Part shown: positions 29,502-37,965 of the stretch, in pieces
Position numbering within the stretch: position 1 is the stretch's first letter
Layout of the letters: each line of letters opens with the position of its first letter
NCBI GenBank assembly: GCA_024579835.1
Contig: CP102060.1
Location: forward strand, 1,959,558-2,023,557
Direction of reading: 5' to 3'
DNA: 64,000 bases
Source: Clostridiaceae bacterium HFYG-1003
GTDB lineage: Bacteria; Bacillota; Clostridia; Clostridiales; Clostridiaceae
The notes under the pieces: generated by a model
Databases searched by the model: none
What the model was told of the DNA's origin: nothing
What the model saw: the letters and a program-made list of their open reading frames with translations, nothing else
Program-made: the position numbers and the translations under genes

Positions 29502-30986
29502 ATGATCACATTTGTTATTGGACTTGTTATTCTTATCGGCGGTGGATTTCTCTACGGCGGATTTGTAGAACGCATCTTCCAGCCGGACGACCGGGAAACT
29601 CCGGCTGTGGCTTCTTATGACGGCGTCGACTTCGTCGGCATGAAAAAATGGAAAAACTCCCTCATCGAGCTCCTGAATATTGCCGGAACCGGCCCGATCC
29701 TTGGACCCATCCAGGGCATTCTTTTTGGACCCCTGGCCTTCCTGACCATCCCCCTCGGCTGCGTGCTGGCCGGTGCCATGCATGACTACTTCTCCGGAAT
29801 GATCTCCATGCGCAACAACGGCGCGCAGATGCCCAAGATGATTCAGAAATACCTGGGCAAAAATGTCCGCTCATTCTACAACATCGTCATTATGATCCTG
29901 ATGCTGCTGGTCGGCGCTGTCTTTATCTACACCCCTGGCGACCTTATCGTCGGTGATGTTCTCAAACAGCCCACCACCGCTGCCAATCCCACGACCTGGA
30001 TCGTATACGGTCTGATTTTCCTGTATTATCTGATCGCCACCTTCTTCCCCATTGACCAGATCATCGGCCGGGTTTATCCGATTTTCGGCGGCCTGCTCGT
30101 TATTTCAGCCATTGCTATCTTTGCCGGCGTTATTTTCCACCCGGCCCAGCTGCAGAATGTTGATTTTGCAAACCTGAGCCTTCAGAACGTCACCAAGGAC
30201 GGAGCCCCCTGGATTCCTATCTTCTTCATTACCGTAGCGTGCGGCATCCTCTCTGGATTCCACGCCACTCAGGCGACTCTGATCTCCCGCTCCGTCACCA
30301 GCGAAAAAGAAGGCCGGACGACCTTCTATGACATGATGATCATTGAAGGCTTCATCGCCATGACCTGGGCAGCAGCTGCCATGGTTATGTACAATGCCGA
30401 CAACGGCATCACCCCGGCCAACACCGGAGCAACCGCCATGATCGGTGTCATCTCCCGCTACTTCCTGGGCAACATTGGTGCAGTCTTCGCCATCATCGGC
30501 GTTATCGTTCTGCCCATCACCTCCGGTGACACCGCCCTCAGATCCCTGCGCCTCATCATTGCTGAACGGTTCAACATCGATCAGATTTCCAAGTCAAAGA
30601 GAGCCATGGTTACCATCTCCATCTTCATTCCCTGCGGCTTGATCCTGTACTTTGCCAAAACCAACCCGGCAGGCTTCAACATGCTGTGGCGGTACTTTGC
30701 TTTCACCAACCAGTTTATCGCCATCTTCGCCATGTCGATGATTGCGGTCTACCTGTTCATCCGGAAGCAGAATGGCTGGATCGCTCTGATCCCCGGCATG
30801 TTCTATGCCTTTGTGGTTCTGAGCTTCATCATCCATGCCCCCATCGGCTTTAATATGGCAGCATTTGAGAAGACCAGCTATACCTATTCTTATCTGATTG
30901 CCGGTGCCCTGACCCTGCTTTACGCCTGGTATACCACCAATTATGCCAAGAAGCACGGCATGTCCATCGAGGATCGCAAGCTCTAA
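29502..30986 (+). CDS. cstA: Carbon starvation protein A family transporter
   Basis: CstA-family proteins are multi-helix symporters for peptides and, in some bacteria, pyruvate. The product has 494 residues with GPILGPIQGILFGPLAF near residue 65, VLAGAMHDYFSGMISMR, and SGFHATQATLISR at about 250. This is the shorter type, without the long C-terminal extension of E. coli CstA/BtsT. It has AGGAGG 11 bases before the ATG and is followed by a terminator. Peptide or keto-acid uptake fits an amino-acid fermenter. Confidence 0.9.
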   Translation: MITFVIGLVILIGGGFLYGGFVERIFQPDDRETPAVASYDGVDFVGMKKWKNSLIELLNIAGTGPILGPIQGILFGPLAFLTIPLGCVLAGAMHDYFSGMISMRNNGAQMPKMIQKYLGKNVRSFYNIVIMILMLLVGAVFIYTPGDLIVGDVLKQPTTAANPTTWIVYGLIFLYYLIATFFPIDQIIGRVYPIFGGLLVISAIAIFAGVIFHPAQLQNVDFANLSLQNVTKDGAPWIPIFFITVACGILSGFHATQATLISRSVTSEKEGRTTFYDMMIIEGFIAMTWAAAAMVMYNADNGITPANTGATAMIGVISRYFLGNIGAVFAIIGVIVLPITSGDTALRSLRLIIAERFNIDQISKSKRAMVTISIFIPCGLILYFAKTNPAGFNMLWRYFAFTNQFIAIFAMSMIAVYLFIRKQNGWIALIPGMFYAFVVLSFIIHAPIGFNMAAFEKTSYTYSYLIAGALTLLYAWYTTNYAKKHGMSIEDRKL

Positions 30987-31391
30987 GGAACATACACAAA
31001 ATCTGCATGAAGCAGGTTCTGCCAAGGGACTGCACAGGATCCAAAGGATCCCTGTTGCAGTCCCTTCTCATTCCCCCAGCCTGAATCCCATCACTGCCGG
31101 CGGCAGACTAAAATCCGCCGGATTACTTGAATGTCGTGCTCCTCTTCCCTTACAATGAGGATGACTGAAAAGCCAAAAGACCGGAACAGCCCCATGTGAT
31201 CGATGGCAGCTATTCTCAAGCCGTCCCCTGTTTGATTCAATCCCCAGAATCCCATGAATCAGCCCGATCCGTTCGAGGATCTCATCGATCCGGTCCGATC
31301 CCATGACCTGTCCGACCGAAACAGCAGCGAGGCTGCCGCTTGCGTTTCCTGATCCAACCCCTCCGGCAGCCGCCACAGGAGAACACCTGCT
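30987..31391. other. Intergenic region before citX
   Basis: This 405-base gap contains the cstA terminator at 31024. A minus-strand open frame (31068-31571) runs into citX and shows no family. Nothing else is supported. Confidence 0.5.
31024..31066 (+). terminator. Terminator after cstA
   Basis: AAGGGACTGCA pairs perfectly with TGCAGTCCCTT, with an inner GGATCC pairing in the loop. A weak pyrimidine tail follows. Confidence 0.75.
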
Positions 31392-31934
31392 ATGAAATAT
31401 CTTGATCAGGGGATTCCGGTCTCCCCCGCTGAACTGCTTGACCGACGAGAAACAAGAGCGAATACCCTGGAAGAACTCCAGCGAGATTTCCCGAACCATA
31501 CCCTGCTCAGCATGAAAATGAATATTCCGGGTCCCATCAAAGACAATGATCTGATCCGGCTGGCCTTTCACCTGAGTCTGGATGAGGTTTTACTCCGGAT
31601 CAAGGACAGTGTTGTGATGGATCAGACTCAAGCCGCTACTGGGCCCGAGGTGATTATAAAAACCTCGCGTCCCGCCCATGAAATCAAGCTGCTGATGATT
31701 GAGCTGGAAGAATCATTGCCTTTGGGACGACTGCTGGACATTGATGTCCTGACAGAAGGAAGTGCCCTCTCGCGAGAAGCAATGGGCTTGAATCCACGTC
31801 GCTGCTTTCTTTGCGACAAGCCCGCCCGGGAGTGTTCCCGATCCGCCGCCCACCCGCTGACGGCTCTGCTGGAAGCCATCGAGACGCTGATGCTGCAGGA
31901 CCCGTCGATTCAACAACAGCTGCCTGCGGACTGA
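31392..31934 (+). CDS. citX: CitX: apo-citrate lyase phosphoribosyl-dephospho-CoA transferase
   Basis: CitX attaches the 2'-(5''-triphosphoribosyl)-3'-dephospho-CoA prosthetic group to the acyl carrier subunit of citrate lyase. The product has 180 residues with the family motifs GRLLDIDVL, SREAMG, RRCFLCDKPARECSRSAAH. GGAG precedes the ATG. No citD, citE, citF, citC or citG is adjacent, so it is an orphan copy here; the lyase genes may be elsewhere. rpoN follows after 120 bases. Confidence 0.88.
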   Translation: MKYLDQGIPVSPAELLDRRETRANTLEELQRDFPNHTLLSMKMNIPGPIKDNDLIRLAFHLSLDEVLLRIKDSVVMDQTQAATGPEVIIKTSRPAHEIKLLMIELEESLPLGRLLDIDVLTEGSALSREAMGLNPRRCFLCDKPARECSRSAAHPLTALLEAIETLMLQDPSIQQQLPAD

Positions 31935-32054
31935 GTTCCCCGATTGCTCGGTGAATCATGATGGCACCTGACAGTGCTCGCAGACTCAGGATTTGTTAAG
32001 ACCAACTGTCTGGTCATCGAAGGAAATAAGACATCAAATGACCGGTGAAGGGAT

Positions 32055-33434
32055 GTGAGCACCTTGGAGATGAATCAGCAACTGAAACTTACCCAGCATC
32101 TGGTTCTGACCCAGGATATGAGGCTTTCCCTGAAAATGCTCGCCCTGTCCGGTCAGGACCTGTATGATTTCCTTCGGACAGAAGCTCAGACCAATCCGGC
32201 GGTGGACAGCGATGCCTTTCAGGAACAGCTGCAGCAGTCGGACCAGGCTCTGGCAGCGGATCGTCTGGCGCCCTACATGGATCGACCGTCTGAATCCTAT
32301 TCCATGGGTTCGGAAGGATCCGGAGATCTTCTGCAGACTCTACAGGAAGGATCGACGTTTCGGGATCAGTTCCACCAGGAAATCGGTCTTCTTCGACTGC
32401 CGGATGCCGTATCCAGAGCGGCCCACTGGATTATCGACAGCCTGGACGATTCGGGTTATTTCAAGGAAACCTCTTCCCTCCTCGGCAAGCCGGTCTTCCA
32501 GGAAGCACTCGCCCTGATCCAGGCAATGGAACCGGCCGGTATTGGCGCAACCTCATTGCCTGAATGCATGATCCTCCAGCTGCGCCGGCGAGGGATCCAT
32601 GATCCGGTGCTGGAAGAAGTTCTGACACAGGACCTGCCGCTGTTAGCTGCCAGAGAATTCGATCTGCTGAAAGAACGTTACCGACTCCCGGATCCGGAAG
32701 CAGCGCTCACCCTGATCCGAAGCCTGGATCCAAGACCTGCCCAATCCCTGGGAACATCGAATCGCACGGTCTATGTGACACCGGACCTGACCTTTTCAAT
32801 CCAGGACGATCAGATCGATGTGGAACTGAACCGCCGGCTGACCCCTCAGATTACCATCAGCACGGCCTACCTGGAACTCGGCAACAAGGTCGCCGCCGAA
32901 GAAAAGCCCATCTATGAACAGTACCTGAAGCGACTGACCGGAATCATCGAAGCTCTGGAAAAGCGGAATTCCACCTTGCTCCGGGTCGGACAGGGCATTG
33001 CAGCACACCAGCAGCACTTCCTCACCGGAAAAGAACCTGGCCTTTCGCCTCTCACCATGACCCAGCTGGCTTCTGAACTGGAACTCCATGTCTCGACGAT
33101 ATCCCGCGCCGTGAAAGACAAGTATGTCCTGACGGGGCAGAAGCTCTATCCCCTGGCCTTTTACTTCACCCAGGCCGCCTCGAAGGGTGCTTCGCCTCAG
33201 TCGCGCCATGCTATTGAGATTCGGCTGAAAGAATTGATCCGAAAGGAGAACCCCCAAAAACCGCTGTCCGATGACCAGATCGTTGATCACCTCCGCCAGG
33301 CCGGAATAGCGATCAGCCGTCGAACCGTTGCCAAGTACCGTCTCGAAATGAACATCCCGGGTCGGAGCAGCCGGCGGCAGAATCAAGGATCTTCAGGCCA
33401 GGGCAGGAATGTTCAATCTGGTAACCCTAAATAA
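32055..33434 (+). CDS. rpoN: RNA polymerase sigma-54 factor
   Basis: Sigma-54 directs transcription that depends on enhancer-binding AAA+ activators. The product has 459 residues. Region I is the glutamine/leucine N-terminus (QQLKLTQHLVLTQDM); the core-binding region is in the middle; the helix-turn-helix includes STISRAVKDKYV; and the RpoN box reads SRRTVAKYR near residue 430. The GTG at 32055 has AAGGG upstream; an ATG at 32070 is a possible start. No sigma-54 activator gene or clear -24/-12 promoter was found in the window. Confidence 0.94.
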   Translation: MSTLEMNQQLKLTQHLVLTQDMRLSLKMLALSGQDLYDFLRTEAQTNPAVDSDAFQEQLQQSDQALAADRLAPYMDRPSESYSMGSEGSGDLLQTLQEGSTFRDQFHQEIGLLRLPDAVSRAAHWIIDSLDDSGYFKETSSLLGKPVFQEALALIQAMEPAGIGATSLPECMILQLRRRGIHDPVLEEVLTQDLPLLAAREFDLLKERYRLPDPEAALTLIRSLDPRPAQSLGTSNRTVYVTPDLTFSIQDDQIDVELNRRLTPQITISTAYLELGNKVAAEEKPIYEQYLKRLTGIIEALEKRNSTLLRVGQGIAAHQQHFLTGKEPGLSPLTMTQLASELELHVSTISRAVKDKYVLTGQKLYPLAFYFTQAASKGASPQSRHAIEIRLKELIRKENPQKPLSDDQIVDHLRQAGIAISRRTVAKYRLEMNIPGRSSRRQNQGSSGQGRNVQSGNPK

Positions 33435-33837
33435 TAAAAGTGGAGTTGAAGCACACCCAGGATCCTGGTTGTGCTTCAACTCCTTTGTTCATGGTCAACC
33501 GGCAGATGAACTTCTCTTTGATCGGATCTTCCAGAGACGATCTGATGAGGAACATGAAGCAGCGCCTCAAACCGCTCCTGGCCGGTGATACCGAGGGAAA
33601 AAACATAAAATGCACCTTTGTCTGCAACATCGAAGTAATCTCTTCGATCCCCAAAGAAACCATCGAGTTTGGCACATAGGACCCTGAAGTCATTTCCGAA
33701 CACAGCGAAGAGCCAAAAAGTTTGTCGAACTCCTGGGGATCAAATTTGATCATCCGAAATTGAAAAAGTGCCTTAAAGCCAGAGGCACCAATGATTTTCA
33801 ATCTTTTTTCTCTGGAAGATACGACGGAATGACCAGG
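33435..33837. other. Intergenic region with a possible gene remnant
   Basis: A short plus-strand frame at 33491-33679 could encode about 62 residues with mixed, protein-like composition. It has no ribosome binding site, starts right after the rpoN terminator and ends in TAG; about 30 more residues are open after the TAG. I do not recognise it. It may be a decayed gene or chance. Confidence 0.3.
33442..33489 (+). terminator. Terminator of rpoN
   Basis: GGAGTTGAAGCACA pairs with TGTGCTTCAACTCC; an inner CCAGGATCCTGG palindrome fills the loop and TTTGTT follows. Confidence 0.85.
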
Positions 33838-34509
33838 TTATTTCCCAGTCAATTGCTGAACCAGCTGATTCACCTGAACCGAACCGGGATAGTCAATCAC
33901 GTACATGTCCAGATTATTCCGGTCCAGTTCGGTCTGAGAGTCATTACTGAACGGAACCGACTTAACCAGTGTCAGCCACCCTTCCTTCGAGGTATCGCTC
34001 TGTCCAAACAGGTTGATCACCTGAATTCCATCCTTTGTCTTCACTTCCACCAAGCGCAAAGACCCGACTGCTGAGTACAGGATGGCCCAGGCTTTCGGCT
34101 CCTGCGTCATACTTGCGGACTGCAGCCGCTCCAGTTTATCGGAAAATTTCAACTGATTGATCGCATCCACCACCCGATTAGCCTGAGATACAGTCAGTTT
34201 AACCATTTCATTCGTTTTGTCATTATAGGATATCGTTTCACAAACCCTCATCTCTGTGATGGAATCAATTGTTACATCCCCAATCCGGACTGACTTGATC
34301 CGCTCAACTGAATCCGTAGCTGTTGCAGATGCAGAACTGATTGTCGTCTGATTGTTAGCATTTGTCTGAATGACTGTATTTGAAGGATTCTCAGAAATCT
34401 GCTGGGCACATGCTACTAATAATAATATCGATAAGAAAGCAGGCACTATTTTTATGAATAATTCCCCCTTGATAATAATAAATGAACTCTTCCGGTCCTG
34501 AATTTCCAA
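33838..34509 (-). CDS. Putative lipoprotein, function unknown
   Basis: The product has up to 223 residues. A hydrophobic stretch ends in a lipobox, LLLVAC, so it is likely a lipid-anchored exported protein. A Ser/Thr/Asn/Gln-rich linker follows, then a soluble domain of about 160 residues with no family I recognise. The start is unsure: the TTG at 34507-34509 gives a long n-region, and a GTG nearer the signal peptide also exists. Confidence 0.65.
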   Translation of the reverse strand: MEIQDRKSSFIIIKGELFIKIVPAFLSILLLVACAQQISENPSNTVIQTNANNQTTISSASATATDSVERIKSVRIGDVTIDSITEMRVCETISYNDKTNEMVKLTVSQANRVVDAINQLKFSDKLERLQSASMTQEPKAWAILYSAVGSLRLVEVKTKDGIQVINLFGQSDTSKEGWLTLVKSVPFSNDSQTELDRNNLDMYVIDYPGSVQVNQLVQQLTGK

Positions 34510-34674
34510 CCTCTTGTTGAATCACTCGACCCCCTCATATTAACCAATTATTTGGTAAGTATTAAAAATTAACCCTCATACAATGAAAGAATATACCACA
34601 TCCTTCTATGCAACAGCACTTGAACCAGACGAGATGCCGATATACTTGGATCCCACTTGACCTTAGTATACACT

Positions 34675-34728
34675 CCATATCCATATCCATATCCATATCC
34701 ATATCCATATCTATATCTATATCTATAT
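34675..34728. repeat. Hexanucleotide microsatellite, 9 units
   Basis: Six CCATAT units are followed directly by three CTATAT units. The array lies about 165 bases upstream of the lipoprotein gene (minus strand), where length change could affect its promoter. Confidence 0.93.
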
Positions 34729-35101
34729 CTCTTAATGTTCACACTATATTAACATAAAATAGTGTATATTGTCTTTTATTCATGTACTATTTGATCGTGA
34801 AAAATTCAATCGTTTCAACTCATAAAAATTGTGAAATTGATTAATTAATGGATCTTAATGACGGTCGACTCCTGTAATGGATTTAGGGTTCCAATCATCG
34901 CATATTAGGGCAAATGGGTTCCCTGTATGATCGCTGGCCACGCATCTTCCCCCAGCTTCAACGAAATGCAGCCTTGAATATCCTGAAGGAATTTTTGAGT
35001 TTCAGCTTATTCCCCATTTCATTTTTCCTTCCGTATGACTTTCAAGGATTTTCTTCCCGTGCCATGGAATGACCCCTTCAAAGACAAACTTGTTCGGACA
35101 G

Positions 35102-35149
35102 CAAAAAAAATCCGGATCGCCTGAGCTGCGAGTTCCGGATTTTTTTGCG
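35102..35149. terminator. Bidirectional terminator
   Basis: AAAAAATCCGGA pairs with TCCGGATTTTTT, giving U-tracts on both strands. It follows the YbaK-type gene on the minus strand. Confidence 0.85.
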
Positions 35150-35198
35150 GTAGACTGACTGGAGATATGATCTATCTGTTGATGGGGCAGATTATTCG

Positions 35199-35684
35199 TT
35201 ATAGCGAGATTTTCTTCAGAGAGTTGCCATTCTCCCGGATCAGAGTTTCCAGATCCCGGACTTTCATCCAGACGGTCGCTGTGTTGTCGCAGGGATGGAT
35301 TGCGATTCTCTCCCGTCTGGCCATATCCTCGTCCAGGATTACCTCAACCACATGATCTGGGTCATTCAGTATTGCCAACGGCGTGACGGCACCTCTTTCA
35401 ACCCCCAGGCGCTCCATCAGATAATCTTCCCGGGCAAAGCTCAGCCGGGTTGAGCCAATCTTATCCTTGAGCTTGGCCATATCCAGGTTCTTGTCCTTTT
35501 GGACAACAACAAGGTACCAGTGTTTTTTCTTTTCATCCCGTAAAAACACATTCTTGGCCACATCACTTAGGTCTCTGTGAATCTCCCGTTCCATCTCTTC
35601 CATGGTAAATACCGGAACATGGTCGACCGATTCAAATTCATAGCCCTTGTCCGTCAGAACCGCGTATACTTCTTCTTTTGTCAT
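35199..35684 (-). CDS. YbaK/ProX-type aminoacyl-tRNA deacylase
   Basis: The protein is a free-standing editing domain that hydrolyses mischarged tRNA, usually Ala- or Cys-tRNA(Pro). The product has 161 residues with DVAKNVFLRDEKKKHWYLVVV and LGVERGAVTPLAILND, both typical of the ProX subgroup of INS superfamily deacylases. The ATG at 35684 has GGGAGG upstream. The same family includes proline-reductase-linked PrdX proteins; here no prd genes are adjacent. Confidence 0.88.
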   Translation of the reverse strand: MTKEEVYAVLTDKGYEFESVDHVPVFTMEEMEREIHRDLSDVAKNVFLRDEKKKHWYLVVVQKDKNLDMAKLKDKIGSTRLSFAREDYLMERLGVERGAVTPLAILNDPDHVVEVILDEDMARRERIAIHPCDNTATVWMKVRDLETLIRENGNSLKKISL

Positions 35685-35859
35685 TGGTTGAATCCTCCCT
35701 TTGAAGGCGGCAGCGCCTTTGAAATTGCCCTTCGCTTCATCCGGAAGAATCAGTCCCCCGGGAGCGCGTACACCTACTCTGATTATATCCTGAAACCGCC
35801 GATGAGGCACGCCCTGGCAAAAGCGTCCGTGGTTAAATGGATAAGCCCTGCAAGCAGTC

Positions 35860-37080
35860 TTATGGTGTGGACTCCTGAGGTCTGGTCAGCGCCGGATCCA
35901 TTTCCCAGGGATAGCGGAAATGCTTGATTTCAATGCTCACGACGCGATCTTGGCTGGTGTCCACGGCAACCCGAATTTCAAATTCCTTCTGGATCACTTC
36001 ATACCAGATCAGAGCATCCTGATTTTTGGACCTGGGCTTGTAATAATCCAGCAGCCCTTTCGCCGCGCTGTGAGGCGCGCCCGTCTTCAGGGTTGGGGTC
36101 AACTGGACGGCCGGACCGTTGTCGCCCATTGATGGGGCCAATGAAATGACCCGGCACTCATTCACCGGCAAAAACTCCGCCGAGTCATTGCGTACGCCCA
36201 ACGTCATGCGGCGTCCACTGCGCGAAAGACTCAGCAGGGTCTGGCTGTTCGGCATTAACATTTCCAGCCCGCGGCTGACTTGCCAGCCGGTCTTGGTGAA
36301 ATCCTGCAATTTCCCGGGAAGCCGGTAGAAGTCTCCTTCGACGAGAATTCGTCCCGTCGTCGGATCCTCCCCCCAAACGGGGGATTCCAGCACCGTGATT
36401 GCAGCCATGGCCCTCCTGGTCGGCTGGCTCACCATCGCCTGAATCCGCGCAGCCTGATCCTGTGCGTTGTAGCAGATTCGCCAGATGATTCCCTGCTTCC
36501 GGTATACCGATGGACTGAACAGTTCGGATTCCTCCGATGAGTCTGTCCGAGGAGCATCCGGCTCGCCCAGCAGATGGTTCACTTCATCCCGGTCCATTCC
36601 CAGGGAAACCGTCGATTCCAGAACTGCCGCTGCCTGACCCGGCAGATCCGATCGAAGCTCAATGCCGACCACAACCCCATCCCCCGGTCGGATGGAGCGA
36701 TCAGACAACGGATTTCCCATCATAACCAGGAGGACCCGGCCTTCTTTCCACCAGCGGATGCCGCTCACGTACTGACCGGGACGAATTGTTTCATAGAAGA
36801 AGGCTGGATCCATCCGCCAGCCCTGCTGTTCCAGCCGGGAAGCCGTCACAGGCAGACGCAGGACAGCACCTTCGAGTGATAAGGCCAGCTGAGCTTGCGT
36901 AGCATCCGCCGGAAGGGACTCAATCCATGGCATAGAGACTTCAGTCCGATGAAGAATGAGGGGTTTACCGTCGGATTGGCTCCAGACCGTATGTTCAAAC
37001 GGTACACAGGCGCTCAGCAGACTGCCGCTCAGGAGCAGACAGGACATCCATCGGATGCGGTTTCTGTATTGTATTTTCAT
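35860..37080 (-). CDS. Putative lipoprotein, function unknown
   Basis: The product has 406 residues. The basic N-terminus (KIQYRNRIRW), hydrophobic core and LLSAC lipobox indicate a lipoprotein cleaved before Cys at about residue 25. The mature part has no family I recognise. A segment at about 160-190 (SLGMDRDEVNHLLGEPD) resembles the SmpA/OmlA-like fold that precedes many Gram-positive lipoproteins. The ATG at 37078-37080 has GGGGGGA upstream. Confidence 0.75.
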   Translation of the reverse strand: MKIQYRNRIRWMSCLLLSGSLLSACVPFEHTVWSQSDGKPLILHRTEVSMPWIESLPADATQAQLALSLEGAVLRLPVTASRLEQQGWRMDPAFFYETIRPGQYVSGIRWWKEGRVLLVMMGNPLSDRSIRPGDGVVVGIELRSDLPGQAAAVLESTVSLGMDRDEVNHLLGEPDAPRTDSSEESELFSPSVYRKQGIIWRICYNAQDQAARIQAMVSQPTRRAMAAITVLESPVWGEDPTTGRILVEGDFYRLPGKLQDFTKTGWQVSRGLEMLMPNSQTLLSLSRSGRRMTLGVRNDSAEFLPVNECRVISLAPSMGDNGPAVQLTPTLKTGAPHSAAKGLLDYYKPRSKNQDALIWYEVIQKEFEIRVAVDTSQDRVVSIEIKHFRYPWEMDPALTRPQESTP

Positions 37081-37404
37081 GGTGTTCCCCCCTCTCCTGA
37101 ATATCCTATCAGTCATTGTACACTATCCGGGACGCCTCTGACATGCTCTGCCGCAAAATATGGCCACAGGATCTGATCGGGATGATTTCTGCCCATGACC
37201 CAGTGCCTGCTCTGTATTTTCCTGGAATGCAGGCCCTCGATTCGCGTCGCGATGGACTGATTCAACTGACAGATCGCCCAACTTGTGTGCTTCGCCGGAA
37301 ACTTCCGCTCCGAGCAGGTGTCGCGTTCATATTAATTTCACAGGTTTTTCCTGTTTTTTTGATATGATGGACTTAATACTTAAATGATAAGAGAAGTGAT
37401 GATT
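37081..37404. other. Intergenic region upstream of the Fur-family gene
   Basis: The leader of the divergent lipoprotein gene and the extended -10 at 37360 are the only features. A TTAA-TAC-TTAA inverted repeat at about 37373-37383, between the promoter and the start, could be an autoregulatory site. Confidence 0.45.
37360..37368 (+). promoter_or_regulatory. Extended -10 promoter for the Fur-family gene
   Basis: TGATATGAT (TG-N-TATGAT) lies about 36 bases before the start codon. Confidence 0.5.
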
Positions 37405-37821
37405 ATGGATCGTGAAGCGTTAAAGAAAAATCTGGCGGACCACGGTCTCAAGGTATCCAGACAACGACTCCAGATTCTGGATTTTCTGGTACATACCGAA
37501 AGCCATCCCACCGCTGATGAAATCTTCCGCAAACTGAATCAGGACAATCCCGTGCTGTCCCGGGCCACCGTGTACAACACGTTGAATACATTCGTCGAAA
37601 CGGGCGTCATTCACGCGCTGGACCTGCGCGACAGTGAAACCCGCTATGACGCCAGCCTGCATGATCATGGCCACTTTCGGTGCAAAGTCTGTCAAAAGCT
37701 GTTCAACTTTGAAATCGGCGAGGATCTGCTGAAGCATGAGCTGCCCGGCTACCGGATTGAAGAGCACCATGTGACCTTGCGCGGCGTGTGTCCCGCCTGC
37801 CTGAAGAAAGAAAAGAAATAG
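37405..37821 (+). CDS. Fur/PerR-family transcriptional regulator
   Basis: This is a metal-dependent repressor of 138 residues. It has the winged-helix segment HPTADEIFRKLN...LSRATVYNTLNTF, His/Asp metal ligands (SLHDHGHF) and two CxxC pairs (CKVC and CPAC) for structural zinc. The size and motifs fit PerR-like peroxide sensors as well as Fur, and I cannot separate them. ATGs at 37399 and 37405 are both possible; the second has better spacing to AGAAGTG. A terminator follows directly. Confidence 0.88.
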   Translation: MDREALKKNLADHGLKVSRQRLQILDFLVHTESHPTADEIFRKLNQDNPVLSRATVYNTLNTFVETGVIHALDLRDSETRYDASLHDHGHFRCKVCQKLFNFEIGEDLLKHELPGYRIEEHHVTLRGVCPACLKKEKK

Positions 37822-37836
37822 AGTTTCGCAATTATA

Positions 37837-37858
37837 AACCGGTTTCACCGGTTTTTTT
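37837..37858 (+). terminator. Terminator of the Fur-family gene
   Basis: AAACCGGT and ACCGGTTT arms with a short loop, then TTTTT. Confidence 0.85.
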
Positions 37859-37965
37859 GCATTCCCCCGAAAAATTGTATCATTATGTCATTTTTTGAAT
37901 TAATATAATTAGTAATCAATCATCGGTCACCACAATAACGAATGACGAAAGAAGGTACTGCCACT

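Larger units (their letters stand above)
34510..35198. other. AT-rich intergenic region with microsatellite
   Basis: This region of nearly 700 bases holds a 6-bp microsatellite (34675) and a bidirectional terminator (35102). Otherwise I see no gene or RNA. Confidence 0.5.

Noticed and set aside
31068-31571. 167-codon minus-strand frame
   Set aside because: Overlaps the 5' part of citX in the opposite sense and has no family features.
32055-33434. Local sigma-54 promoters
   Set aside because: I looked for TGGCAC-N5-TTGCA elements near rpoN and the grd locus and found none convincing.
33491-33770. Gene with TAG read through (pyrrolysine)
   Set aside because: Only about 30 more residues are open after the TAG, there is no ribosome binding site and no family match.
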